This document shows, piece after piece, positions 27,537 to 35,420 of a stretch of DNA of 64,000 bases. Origin of the DNA: RGIG1902 sp034926865 (GTDB lineage: Bacteria > Bacillota > Clostridia > Oscillospirales > Butyricicoccaceae). The stretch's first letter is position 1. Each line of letters begins with the position of its first letter. The notes under the pieces are model-generated. The model saw only the letters and a list, made by a program, of their open reading frames with translations, ran no database searches and had not been told where the DNA came from. The stretch is taken from positions 48,309 through 112,308 of the forward strand of contig JAYFQP010000024.1 of NCBI GenBank assembly GCA_034926865.1, in the 5' to 3' direction. Position numbers and translations under genes: made by a program.

Positions 27537-29519
27537 ATGGATGTTAAAAAACAAATAGATGAGTTGACTGCAAAGCTGATACATTATGCCAAATTATATT
27601 ATAACGATGATGCTCCTGAGGTCAGTGATTATGAGTATGACAACATGATGAATCATTTAAAACAGCTTGAAAAGGAGAATCCGACACTTATGTGGCCGGA
27701 TTCTCCAACGCAGAGAGTTATAGGCACAGTTTTAAGCGGTTTTGAAAGCGTTGAGCATCCGTATCCCATGGAGAGTCTGCAGGATGTCTTTTCCTTTGAG
27801 GAGCTTTATGATTTCGACACAAGGGTTAAAGATCGATTCCCTGACGCGGAATATTGCGTAGAAGTAAAGATCGATGGGTTGTCTGTATGTCTTGAATATC
27901 AAGACGGAATATTTATTAAAGGTGCCACAAGGGGCGATGGTATAACGGGAGAAAACGTCACAGAGAATTTAAAGACGATTATTGATATTCCGTTAAGGGT
28001 TAAAACCGAGCTTTCTCCGCTTTTCATCCGTGGTGAGGTTTATATGCCATATAAGGCATTTGAGTCCCTCAATGAAGAAAGAGAAATATCATCCCAGCCT
28101 TTGTTTGCCAATCCAAGAAATGCTGCGGCAGGTTCTTTGCGCCAGCTTGACAGTAGAATTTGTGCAAAACGCAAGCTTTCTATTTTTTGTTTTAATCTTC
28201 AAAACGGTGAAGAGCTTGGCTTTCAAACGCACAGCAAAACGCTTGAGTTTATAAAAGAAGCCGGATGTAAAATAATTGAGCGTTATATGGTGACAAATGA
28301 TATGGAGAAGATCGAGGCGTTTATAAAGGATATAGGAGCATGCAGAGATTCTCTTTCATACGGGATTGATGGAATTGTTATCAAAGTAAACTCTCTTTCT
28401 CAGCGGCATACCATGGGAAGCACTTCAAAAGCTCCAAGATGGGCTGTCGCTTATAAGTTTCCGCCTGAGGAAAAGCCTACAAAGCTGCTTGATATCGTAA
28501 TAAATGTAGGAAGAACTGGGGTCTTAACTCCAAATGCCGTATTTCAACCTGTAAGTCTTGCCGGGACGACAGTCAGCAAAGCAACGCTCCATAACCGCGA
28601 TTTTATCCGAGATAAGGATATACGGGTAGGGGATACAATAATTGTGAGAAAAGCCGGGGATATTATTCCCGAGGTCCTTGGTGTTGACATTTCAAAAAGG
28701 CCTACAAATGCAGTCCCTTTTGCGATGCCGAAGGTGTGCCCCGTGTGTTCTTCTCCTCTTTATGACGATCCCGACGAATCAGCCGTAAGATGTACAGGGG
28801 CGGAATGTCCCGCTCAGCTTTCACGCAGCATAGTACATTTTGCTTCGCGTGATGCCATGGATGTAGATGGCCTTGGCACTGCTATCGTTGAAAAGCTTCT
28901 GGAAGAGGGTCACATTAAATCAGCCGCGGACCTTTATTTCCTTGATTTAAAGGATATCGCATCTATGGAAAAAATGGGCGAAAAGTCTGCCTCGAACTTA
29001 ATCGCGGCAGTGGAGAAGAGTAAGGCAAATCAGCTTTCGAGACTGCTTTACGCTTTTGGTATAAGGCATGTAGGCCAAAAAGCAGCAAAGGTTATAGCAC
29101 AGCGCTTTGTAACACTTGACGAGATCCAAGCTGCTACAGTAGAGCAGCTTACCGCTGTAAGAGATATTGGAGAGGCAACGGCAAACAGCCTTGTAAACTG
29201 GTTTGAAAATCCTCAAAACCGGCACTTCATCAGCAGGCTTCGAGAGGCTGGAGTAAACATGACCGAGAATGTACAGAAAATGGATTCGCGTTTTGAGGGT
29301 AAAACTTTCGTTTTAACCGGAAGCCTTCCGGATTACACAAGGGAAAAAGCGACGGATATAATAGAAAGTTTTGGGGGAAAGGTGTCTTCCAGCGTTTCGA
29401 AGAAAACGACTTATGTGCTTTCGGGAGAAGATGCCGGTTCAAAGCTTGCTAAGGCCAGAAGCCTTGGCGTTCAGGTCATCGACCAGACAGAGTTTGAAAA
29501 GATGATAACCGAGGAGTAA
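27537..29519 (+). CDS. ligA: NAD-dependent DNA ligase
   Basis: Seals nicks in replication and repair using NAD+. Domains: Ia (DYEYDNMM near residue 31), adenylation domain with the active-site Lys111 in VKIDGLS, OB fold, a four-Cys zinc finger (CPVC ... CTGAEC), helix-hairpin-helix repeats, and a C-terminal BRCT domain (from about residue 582, FEGKTFVLTGSLP). Length 660 aa is standard. ATG 27537 is chosen from its AGGGAGTGA SD and the family N-terminus; in-frame starts further upstream lie inside yunB and before the promoter. Confidence 0.97.
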   Translation: MDVKKQIDELTAKLIHYAKLYYNDDAPEVSDYEYDNMMNHLKQLEKENPTLMWPDSPTQRVIGTVLSGFESVEHPYPMESLQDVFSFEELYDFDTRVKDRFPDAEYCVEVKIDGLSVCLEYQDGIFIKGATRGDGITGENVTENLKTIIDIPLRVKTELSPLFIRGEVYMPYKAFESLNEEREISSQPLFANPRNAAAGSLRQLDSRICAKRKLSIFCFNLQNGEELGFQTHSKTLEFIKEAGCKIIERYMVTNDMEKIEAFIKDIGACRDSLSYGIDGIVIKVNSLSQRHTMGSTSKAPRWAVAYKFPPEEKPTKLLDIVINVGRTGVLTPNAVFQPVSLAGTTVSKATLHNRDFIRDKDIRVGDTIIVRKAGDIIPEVLGVDISKRPTNAVPFAMPKVCPVCSSPLYDDPDESAVRCTGAECPAQLSRSIVHFASRDAMDVDGLGTAIVEKLLEEGHIKSAADLYFLDLKDIASMEKMGEKSASNLIAAVEKSKANQLSRLLYAFGIRHVGQKAAKVIAQRFVTLDEIQAATVEQLTAVRDIGEATANSLVNWFENPQNRHFISRLREAGVNMTENVQKMDSRFEGKTFVLTGSLPDYTREKATDIIESFGGKVSSSVSKKTTYVLSGEDAGSKLAKARSLGVQVIDQTEFEKMITEE

Positions 29520-29538
29520 AAAAGAAATAATTTGCTGT

Positions 29539-29585
29539 AAGACAGCTTGTGCAAATTTGTTTTGCGCAGGCTGTCTTTTTGTTCT
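29539..29585 (+). terminator. Intrinsic terminator after ligA
   Basis: AAGACAGC pairs with GCTGTCTT, extended inward by TGCAAA/TTTGCG-type pairs with two mismatches, followed by TTTTTGTTCTT. Confidence 0.88.
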
Positions 29586-29631
29586 TAAAGGAATGCCTTT
29601 CGAATAAGTTTTATCGGGAGGACAAACTATT

Positions 29632-30612
29632 ATGAAAACTATGAATAAAAAGGAAGCAATGAAAAGCTATATTCTGGCTGCTAATCTTCTTCCGGAGCGT
29701 TTATGGAAAGCTGCATTTACTTTGAGTGAGGAAGACAGGGTTTTGGCAGAGGAGTTCAGGCTGAGATCGGGCAAGCCTTTTTCGGCAGTAATATCGGGAA
29801 GACAAAAGAATATATGCCTTGGAAACGAGCCTATAATTACATATCCCGAAGATATTGAAAATGTAATAGCTAAAACAACTCAGTGTTCTCTGCATAGTTA
29901 CACGGATCAGATTAAAATGGGCTTTCTAACAGCCAAGGGCGGCCACAGAATAGGGCTTTGCGGGAAACTGTCATATGGCGAAAAAGGGAAAAATTTAAGT
30001 GATTTCACATCCCTTAATATAAGAATCGCAAAACAGTTTTTAGGTATAGGTGACCGGCTTGTTCCTCAAATTGCCAAAAGCGGCACGTTTGAAAGCACAC
30101 TTATAGTTTCAAAGCCTGGCATAGGGAAAACTACGCTCCTTCGAGATATTTGCCGCATACTTTCAAGGCAATATAGGGTATGTATTGCTGATTGCAGATA
30201 TGAGCTCGGGGGTACTTTATCCGGCGAGGCCGTATTCGAGCTTGGCAGTTGTGATATTATCCAGGGCGGCCATAAAAAGGAAGTCATAGAAATGCTTCTC
30301 AGGTCGATGTCTCCGGAGATCATAGCTCTTGATGAAATAACCACTTCTGAGGATATTGACGCTATGGTAGAGGCATCTTATACTGGCTGCGGTTTTATAG
30401 CCACAGCACATGGAGAAGATGTTGAGGAAATGGTCAAAAGGCCGGTTTATAGAAACCTTTTAAACAGCGGAATATTCAATAAGATAATTCTTCTTGAAAG
30501 AATCGGGAATCAGCGGGCATGCAGGATTTATGAAAGGAGCGGTGATAATGATAAAATTTTTTGGAGTACTGATGATAATAGCTTCATGCTCAGCGATGGG
30601 GATAACCCTTAA
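29632..30612 (+). CDS. spoIIIAA: Stage III sporulation protein AA
   Basis: Cytoplasmic secretion-ATPase-like protein of the SpoIIIA-SpoIIQ channel that connects mother cell and forespore. Conserved blocks: EEFRLRSGKPFS, the Walker A region SKPGIGKTTLLRD (30109 onward), SIADCR-like CIADCRYELGG, and the Walker B MSPEIIALDEITT. The first Walker A residue is Ser rather than Gly. Length 326 aa, with a C-terminal tail that overlaps spoIIIAB by 65 bp. ATG after GGGAGGA. Confidence 0.95.
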   Translation: MKTMNKKEAMKSYILAANLLPERLWKAAFTLSEEDRVLAEEFRLRSGKPFSAVISGRQKNICLGNEPIITYPEDIENVIAKTTQCSLHSYTDQIKMGFLTAKGGHRIGLCGKLSYGEKGKNLSDFTSLNIRIAKQFLGIGDRLVPQIAKSGTFESTLIVSKPGIGKTTLLRDICRILSRQYRVCIADCRYELGGTLSGEAVFELGSCDIIQGGHKKEVIEMLLRSMSPEIIALDEITTSEDIDAMVEASYTGCGFIATAHGEDVEEMVKRPVYRNLLNSGIFNKIILLERIGNQRACRIYERSGDNDKIFWSTDDNSFMLSDGDNP

Positions 30613-31057
30613 CCGTGATATGCGCATACGTCTCAAGGTAATAAAAGGACATATAGCGGCACTCGGGATAATTAAGGCAGAGATAATTTATAAAAATACG
30701 CAGCTTGAAAAAATAATTGATCTTCTTGAGGAACATTGCGGGCAAGAGATTTCCTTTTTTTATAAAGAGACCTTCAGGCATGCTTCTGTTGGCACAACCT
30801 TTTCAACCGCAGCTCAGGCAAATTATGTAATTTTAAAAAAGCAGGGGCTTATTACTGAAGATATTGAAATTTTAAAGCAGGTATGCAGTGTCCTTGGGAG
30901 ATTTGACGGCGCTGTGCAGGCAGAGCGTATAAATACTGCGTGTTCAGAGCTTCAGCGCTCCTATGACGCTCTTAAGGCTGAGATTGCCTCTAAAGGTAAG
31001 CTTTACAAGGCTATTGGCGCAACTGTAGGAATAACTTTGGCGCTTATAGCTATATAA
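30548..31057 (+). CDS. spoIIIAB: Stage III sporulation protein AB
   Basis: 169-aa membrane-anchored protein, related to type II secretion GspF-like subunits, with an N-terminal hydrophobic helix (about residues 3-19) and a C-terminal one (GATVGITLALIAI). Internal helices KVIKGHIAALGIIKAEIIY and LGRFDG are typical. Start at ATG 30548 after AAGGAGCGGTGAT; the gene therefore overlaps spoIIIAA. Second gene of the spoIIIA operon. Confidence 0.94.
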   Translation: MIKFFGVLMIIASCSAMGITLNRDMRIRLKVIKGHIAALGIIKAEIIYKNTQLEKIIDLLEEHCGQEISFFYKETFRHASVGTTFSTAAQANYVILKKQGLITEDIEILKQVCSVLGRFDGAVQAERINTACSELQRSYDALKAEIASKGKLYKAIGATVGITLALIAI

Positions 31058-31245
31058 AGAAAAAACACGGTCATTAATGCCACTAGTCTTGAATATCATT
31101 CATTACAGGGACAACCGTTATCAGCAAGCTAAATTGAAAAGGATGAAAAATATGATGCACTCAAAAATGCCAAAGGAGCTTTTGCTCTATTACCGTGCAG
31201 AAAAATGCTGCCGTACTAATTTGTTATCATAAGGCGGTGAAAACA
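31058..31245 (+). other. Unusual 188-bp gap inside the spoIIIA operon
   Basis: The AB-AC junction is usually tight. The gap holds one 29-codon reading frame (31143-31232, ATG preceded by AAAAGGAT) without recognisable similarity, and a TGAATA hexamer at 31093-31098. No convincing promoter or terminator was found. Confidence 0.4.
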
Positions 31246-31440
31246 ATGGACGTTGATCTGATTTTTAAAGTGGCGGCAGTTGGAATACTTGTAGCTGTTC
31301 TAAATCAGCTCCTGATACGCTCGGGGCGAGAGGAACAGGCAATGATGACGACGCTTGCCGGCCTTATAGTCGTCATGATGATGATAATCCAGCAAATTAA
31401 CAGCATGTTTTCTCTAATAAAGAGCACTTTCGGTTTTTGA
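31246..31440 (+). CDS. spoIIIAC: Stage III sporulation protein AC
   Basis: 64-aa membrane protein with two helices separated by the conserved polar turn NQLLIRSGREEQA. The sequence MDVDLIFKVAAVGILVAVL and the following MMTTLAGLIVVMMMIIQQI match the family length and layout. Start at ATG 31246 after AAGGCGGTGA; an upstream in-frame ATG would add 17 residues not seen in the family. Its stop is 1 bp before spoIIIAD. Confidence 0.94.
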   Translation: MDVDLIFKVAAVGILVAVLNQLLIRSGREEQAMMTTLAGLIVVMMMIIQQINSMFSLIKSTFGF

Positions 31441-31441
31441 T

Positions 31442-31825
31442 ATGGAAGATATGCTTAAGGTAGCCGCACTTTGTATAGGTGTGTGCGTTATGATAGTTAT
31501 AATAGGCGAGGGCAGTAAGGTGATGTCAACCATTGTTGCCATAGCCGCAGGGGTTGTGTTTATGGGCTTTGCCGTTTCAAAGGGAGTCTATATTATGAAC
31601 CGCATAAAAGTTATAGCGGCAGCCAGCGGCATAGAAAGCGGTTTGATTCTACCAGTTGTCAAAGTTCTTGGAATCGCTTTATGCGCCAGGATTACCGCAG
31701 AGCTCTGCCGGGATATGGGAAACAGATGGGCAGCGTGCAATATAGAGATCTTTGCCGTCATAACCTCTGTAATCTGTATGCTGCCGTTATTGGAAGAGGT
31801 GCTGAAGCTGGTTGGAAGCATATAG
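31442..31825 (+). CDS. spoIIIAD: Stage III sporulation protein AD
   Basis: 127-aa polytopic protein, homologous to SpoIIIAC in its N-terminal part and also a component of the SpoIIIA channel. About four hydrophobic segments are visible, with the conserved PVVKVLGIALCARITAELCRDMG loop region. ATG start 1 bp behind spoIIIAC; stop abuts the spoIIIAE SD. Confidence 0.94.
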   Translation: MEDMLKVAALCIGVCVMIVIIGEGSKVMSTIVAIAAGVVFMGFAVSKGVYIMNRIKVIAAASGIESGLILPVVKVLGIALCARITAELCRDMGNRWAACNIEIFAVITSVICMLPLLEEVLKLVGSI

Positions 31826-31834
31826 GTGGAGATT

Positions 31835-32908
31835 ATGAAAAAACTGCTGTCGCTGATCTTTATCCTCTTGATCCTGCCATGCGCCGCAAGAGCTGCTGTA
31901 GATACATCTAAGCTAATAGGAGCCGTTCCTCCAGAGGCCTCGGAGTTTGTAAAGATAACTCCTGAAAGCGGAGACGTTAAGGAAGGGCTTTCAGGGATCG
32001 TTTCAGGATTTTTAAATATGCTTCAAAAAAGCTTGAAGAGTTCATTTGCAGAAGGGTTTATTATCCTGGCCATATCATCTCTCTCAGCTGTGGTAGTTCT
32101 TTTCGTGACTCCGACATCGTCGGATGTCCTGAAAAAAGTTATTGATATAACGGGGATATGTGCTGTCACTGCTTTATGTATAAGCGGAGCGTCAGGAGTA
32201 TTGGAATCCTGCGCTGAGGCGATAAGAAATCTTCAGTATTTTTCATCAGCGCTTATCCCCGTATATGCAATAGCCGTAGCTGTTTCCGGAAGGCCACTTT
32301 CGGCAGTATCCACATCATCGGCCACTCTTATATTCTCAAATATAATGATAATGCTGTCTTCAAAGATACTAATACCGGCAATATACCTTCATATCATTCT
32401 TTCCGCCGTTGGCAGAATAGCTGAAAACAATGTCATACTTGGTATAGCCCAAATGTTCAAAAAAGCTTCACTTAGCTTTTTCAAATACTTTCTTATGCTG
32501 TATACGGGGTATATAACACTTTCGGGGCTTATATCATCTGGAACAGATGCAGTGACTTTGAAAACGGCAAAAGTGACGATTGCAGGTTCTGTGCCGGTGC
32601 TTGGGTCTATAGTATCCGATGTATCTGAGGCTATTTTAAGTGGGGCCGTAGTTCTTAAAAATGCTGTTGGTATATACGGCTTCATAGGTGCGCTGGCCAT
32701 ATGCCTGGTTCCATTTGCAGCTGTGGCCGCAAGGCTTCTGGTTTTTAAGTTTCTGGCTCTTATATCCTCGTCTCTATGCGGGGGTAATCTTTCTAAGTTA
32801 CTTGAGAATATATCTGAAAGCTACAGCATAGCTCTTGGGCTTTTGGGTACATGCTGTGCTATCCAGTTTTTGTCTTTTGTAATAAGTTCGGTGGTGATAA
32901 AAACATGA
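31835..32908 (+). CDS. spoIIIAE: Stage III sporulation protein AE
   Basis: 357-aa membrane protein with a cleavable-looking signal sequence (about residues 1-22), an extracytoplasmic segment, and six to seven further transmembrane helices, as in the family. The YSSALIPVYAIAVAVSGRP-like segment (YFSSALIPVYAIAVAVSGRP) is characteristic. ATG 31835 is used because GGTGGA lies just upstream; a GTG at 31826 would be inside that SD. Stop overlaps spoIIIAF (ATGA-type). Confidence 0.94.
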   Translation: MKKLLSLIFILLILPCAARAAVDTSKLIGAVPPEASEFVKITPESGDVKEGLSGIVSGFLNMLQKSLKSSFAEGFIILAISSLSAVVVLFVTPTSSDVLKKVIDITGICAVTALCISGASGVLESCAEAIRNLQYFSSALIPVYAIAVAVSGRPLSAVSTSSATLIFSNIMIMLSSKILIPAIYLHIILSAVGRIAENNVILGIAQMFKKASLSFFKYFLMLYTGYITLSGLISSGTDAVTLKTAKVTIAGSVPVLGSIVSDVSEAILSGAVVLKNAVGIYGFIGALAICLVPFAAVAARLLVFKFLALISSSLCGGNLSKLLENISESYSIALGLLGTCCAIQFLSFVISSVVIKT

Positions 32909-33375
32909 ATGACTGGGTGGTATCATACATATCAAGACTGTTAATAGGCGGATTTGCGTCATTCTGTGTCATGGCGATAGCCGGCAAAGGACCTCATGCC
33001 GAGCCTTTAAGGCTTGCATGCGCTTGTATGATGATTATTCTGTTTCTGTCTCCTACAGTTTCCGGTGAGCTTTCTTTGGAAAATGCGCTTGACTATATAA
33101 AAGATGTAGAGGCGCAGATGACTCTCGAGGTATCTGAAGCGGACAATATAACAGGAAGCGATGTGGCAAAGGGAATAGAAGAGTATATAAATACTATCCT
33201 TTCACAAAAAGGGCTTAAAGCCACTGCTAAAGTAATTTATACTGCTGATGAAAATAGTGTATACGACATAAGCGGCATAGAAATATGGGGAGATGCTGAG
33301 GAGTCTGACGATCTTAAAAACGAGATATCTTATATGACCGGAATACCTGCCGGAAATATAGTATTTATGAGGTGA
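32905..33375 (+). CDS. spoIIIAF: Stage III sporulation protein AF
   Basis: 156-aa protein with two N-terminal transmembrane helices (about residues 6-24 and 35-50) and a soluble C-terminal domain that has a ring-building-motif-like fold in the family. ATG 32905 overlaps the spoIIIAE stop and follows GGTGATA. The C-terminal GIEIWGDAEESDDLKNEISYMTGIP resembles the repeated inter-subunit motif also seen in SpoIIIAG/AH. Confidence 0.9.
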   Translation: MNDWVVSYISRLLIGGFASFCVMAIAGKGPHAEPLRLACACMMIILFLSPTVSGELSLENALDYIKDVEAQMTLEVSEADNITGSDVAKGIEEYINTILSQKGLKATAKVIYTADENSVYDISGIEIWGDAEESDDLKNEISYMTGIPAGNIVFMR

Positions 33376-33380
33376 TATTT

Positions 33381-33902
33381 ATGGTCAAAACTAAAATATT
33401 GGAATATTTAAAGGGAGGCTTCGATAAGTATAAGTATGTCTTGATTGTCTGCCTTTTTGGCCTGGCCCTTGCCTTTTTCCCGTCTTACGGCAAGAGCTCA
33501 TCGGATTCGATTTCTGGGCAGACCTCAGTTACAGCAGATCTTGAAGCTCTTGAAGCTAAGCTTGAGGCCATACTTTCCAAGGTTTCAGGGGTAGGAAGAG
33601 TAGAGGTGGTGTTAACGGCAAAAAGCAGCAGCGAATCGGTTTACGCGTACAATGAGGATAAAAATATGGTAAAATCCGACGGTACTCAGAGTGCGGACAC
33701 CAGCTCGTCTCTTGCCACACTGGGATCTTCGTCGAGCCAGGCTCCTGTTACAATACGAGTCAACGAGCCGCAGTACAGAGGGGCTTTCATTGTTTGCGAT
33801 GGGGCCGAAAGCGCTAAAATCAGGCTTGAAGTGACTCAGGCAGTAGCATCACTGACAGGTATAACTTCGGATAATATCGTTATTTCTAAAATGGAAAAAT
33901 AG
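33381..33902 (+). CDS. spoIIIAG: Stage III sporulation protein AG
   Basis: 173-aa bitopic protein that forms a large ring in the intermembrane space of the sporangium. One transmembrane helix (about residues 17-34), a Ser-rich linker, then the ring-building domain: LEAKLEAILSKVSGVGRVEVVLT and GAFIVCDGAESAKIRLEVTQAVASLTG. Start ATG 33381 after GAGGTGAT; the GTG at 33372 is within the SD. Confidence 0.94.
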   Translation: MVKTKILEYLKGGFDKYKYVLIVCLFGLALAFFPSYGKSSSDSISGQTSVTADLEALEAKLEAILSKVSGVGRVEVVLTAKSSSESVYAYNEDKNMVKSDGTQSADTSSSLATLGSSSSQAPVTIRVNEPQYRGAFIVCDGAESAKIRLEVTQAVASLTGITSDNIVISKMEK

Positions 33903-33914
33903 GAGGAGTATTCT

Positions 33915-34463
33915 ATGGCACTCAAGAAAAAAGGAGCTGTGTATTCCGTAGTGGCGCTTATGCTGTGCGTTGCGGTCTATCTCAATTGGAGCTATAACAG
34001 GGACGATGAAGGATACAGTTCCGTAGCTGATTTTGAAAAGGGCAAGATGCTTGGCGAAGCAACTTTGGTTGACGGAGAAACTGATACTGGCGATACTCAG
34101 CAGGTCTCTGGAGACTATTTTTCAGAGGCAAGGCTCTCTCGTCAAAAAGCACGGGATGAAGCGGTATCTATACTTAACACCACAATAGAAAACAAGTCTG
34201 CTGGCGATGAAGCCGCACAGCAGGCAAATGCTGCCATTCAGGTGATGGCGCAGTCGGCTATGCAGGAGTCAAGAATAGAAAATCTTGTCATAGCAAAGGG
34301 ATATGCGGATTGTGTTGTATTTGTGAATGACAGCGGTATCAATGTGATCGTATCCAAAGTTGAAGGCGGGCTTCAAGACAGTGATGTAGCCAAAATCACA
34401 GAGATAGTAATGGATGAATCCGGCGTAGAGGCAGCCAGCATCAAAATAATCGAAACAACATAA
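33915..34463 (+). CDS. spoIIIAH: Stage III sporulation protein AH
   Basis: 182-aa bitopic protein, partner of forespore SpoIIQ (or its clostridial replacement) and part of the channel. N-terminal transmembrane helix (about residues 8-23), acidic linker, and the YscJ/FliF-like domain with DYFSEARLSRQKARDEAV and ADCVVFVNDSGINVIVSK. ATG after AGGAGGAG, 12 bp behind spoIIIAG. Last gene of the operon. Confidence 0.95.
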   Translation: MALKKKGAVYSVVALMLCVAVYLNWSYNRDDEGYSSVADFEKGKMLGEATLVDGETDTGDTQQVSGDYFSEARLSRQKARDEAVSILNTTIENKSAGDEAAQQANAAIQVMAQSAMQESRIENLVIAKGYADCVVFVNDSGINVIVSKVEGGLQDSDVAKITEIVMDESGVEAASIKIIETT

Positions 34464-34478
34464 AAGGCTTGATATCGC

Positions 34479-34513
34479 CTCCTTTATATTATAGAATACT
34501 CTATAATAAGGAG
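34479..34513 (+). promoter_or_regulatory. Hairpin pairing the Asp23 gene's Shine-Dalgarno sequence
   Basis: TATTATAGA (34487-34495) pairs with 34500-34508 around ATAC; a 3-nt bulge then allows CTCCT (34479-34483) to pair with the SD AGGAG (34509-34513). Confidence 0.6.
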
Positions 34514-34521
34514 TGATATAT

Positions 34522-34884
34522 TTGAACGATAATAAAATGTACTTTATGCTCCCCTGCGAGAATGGCCTGATTAAAGTCTCTTATGACGTAGTGGCTATGT
34601 TGGCACGCGGAGCATCTATGGGGATAAGCGGCGTATCCGAGACATCGTCGTCGGCTGAAAAAATTGAGGGATGGCATGATTATAAGGGGGTTTCTATAAG
34701 CCAGGGGACCGAACCTGACAGTTGTTCGCTAAGGCTTTATATAAACGTCACTCTCGGAGAGACAATCGCTGAAATTGCAAAAGCTGTGCAGGAAAAGGTG
34801 AAGGCTGAAATAGAAGCTTATACGTCGATCAAGGTAAGCTCTATCGATGTATTTGTCTCTGGTATAAGCTTTCCGAAAAAATAG
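34522..34884 (+). CDS. Asp23/Gls24 family envelope stress response protein
   Basis: 120-aa protein of the Asp23 (DUF322) family. The N-terminal LIKVSYDVVAMLARGAS block and the C-terminal VQEKVKAEIEAYTSIKVSSIDVFVSGISF match it. Members decorate the cell envelope via membrane partners or act in fatty acid and stress functions; the role of this copy is unknown. TTG start at 34522, after AAGGAGTGAT; the GTG at 34513 is within the SD. Sits between spoIIIAH and nusB, as in many Clostridia, and is closed by a terminator. Confidence 0.9.
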   Translation: MNDNKMYFMLPCENGLIKVSYDVVAMLARGASMGISGVSETSSSAEKIEGWHDYKGVSISQGTEPDSCSLRLYINVTLGETIAEIAKAVQEKVKAEIEAYTSIKVSSIDVFVSGISFPKK

Positions 34885-34894
34885 AATATCTTTT

Positions 34895-34930
34895 AAATAA
34901 ACCTCTCTATGCAGGGGTTTATTTTTTATT
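34895..34930 (+). terminator. Intrinsic terminator after the Asp23 gene
   Basis: AAATAAACC (34895-34903) pairs with 34916-34924, plus two inner pairs, followed by TTTTTTATT. Confidence 0.8.
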
Positions 34931-34940
34931 CAATTAAGTG

Positions 34941-34946
34941 TATAAT
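34941..34946 (+). promoter_or_regulatory. -10 element for nusB operon
   Basis: Consensus TATAAT 31 bp before the nusB ATG. The matching -35 position (TTTATT at 34918-34923, 17 bp spacer) is poor and lies in the preceding terminator. Confidence 0.45.
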
Positions 34947-34976
34947 ATTATGGAATATGGTTACCGGAGGCTTTAT

Positions 34977-35420
34977 ATGAGCAGAAGATTAGCAAGAGAA
35001 CTCGTTCTACATATGCTTTTTTCCAATGATTTTTTAAACGAAGACGCGCAGAGAGTACTTGACCGGAGCCTCGGGCATGATTTTGACCTGTTTTCCGACG
35101 AAGCTGAGCTTTACAAAATCGCACCATCAGAGGCGCAGGATGAATATATACATAATGCGTTTAACGGCATTATGGAGCATATGCCTGAGCTCAATGCCTA
35201 TATGGAGAAGTACTCTGTTGGATGGAGCGTTTCGAGGATGTCCAGACTCACGAGGTGTATTCTAAGGCTTTGCATGTATGAAATCCTTTATATGCAGATA
35301 CCTGTTGGGGCCTCGGTAAACGAGGGATTAGAACTTGCAAAAAAATATGACTCTGACGAGGCAGCTGCTTTTATAAACGGAGTACTTGGTACTTTCGTTG
35401 CAAAAGAGATACAGCCATGA
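34977..35420 (+). CDS. nusB: Transcription antitermination factor NusB
   Basis: All-helical antitermination factor for rRNA operons, 147 aa. The N-terminal arginine-rich RRLARELVLHMLFS segment and the C-terminal PVGASVNEGLELAKKYDSDEAAAFINGVLG block (in pieces, the family signature) are present. ATG 34977 is used because CCGGAGG precedes it and the family begins here; the in-frame ATGs upstream overlap the promoter. Overlaps the following gene by 4 bp. Confidence 0.95.
   Translation: MSRRLARELVLHMLFSNDFLNEDAQRVLDRSLGHDFDLFSDEAELYKIAPSEAQDEYIHNAFNGIMEHMPELNAYMEKYSVGWSVSRMSRLTRCILRLCMYEILYMQIPVGASVNEGLELAKKYDSDEAAAFINGVLGTFVAKEIQP

Noticed and set aside
31143..31232. 29-codon ORF as a gene
   Set aside because: Too short and unlike any family known to me; recorded only as an observation in the spoIIIA gap.
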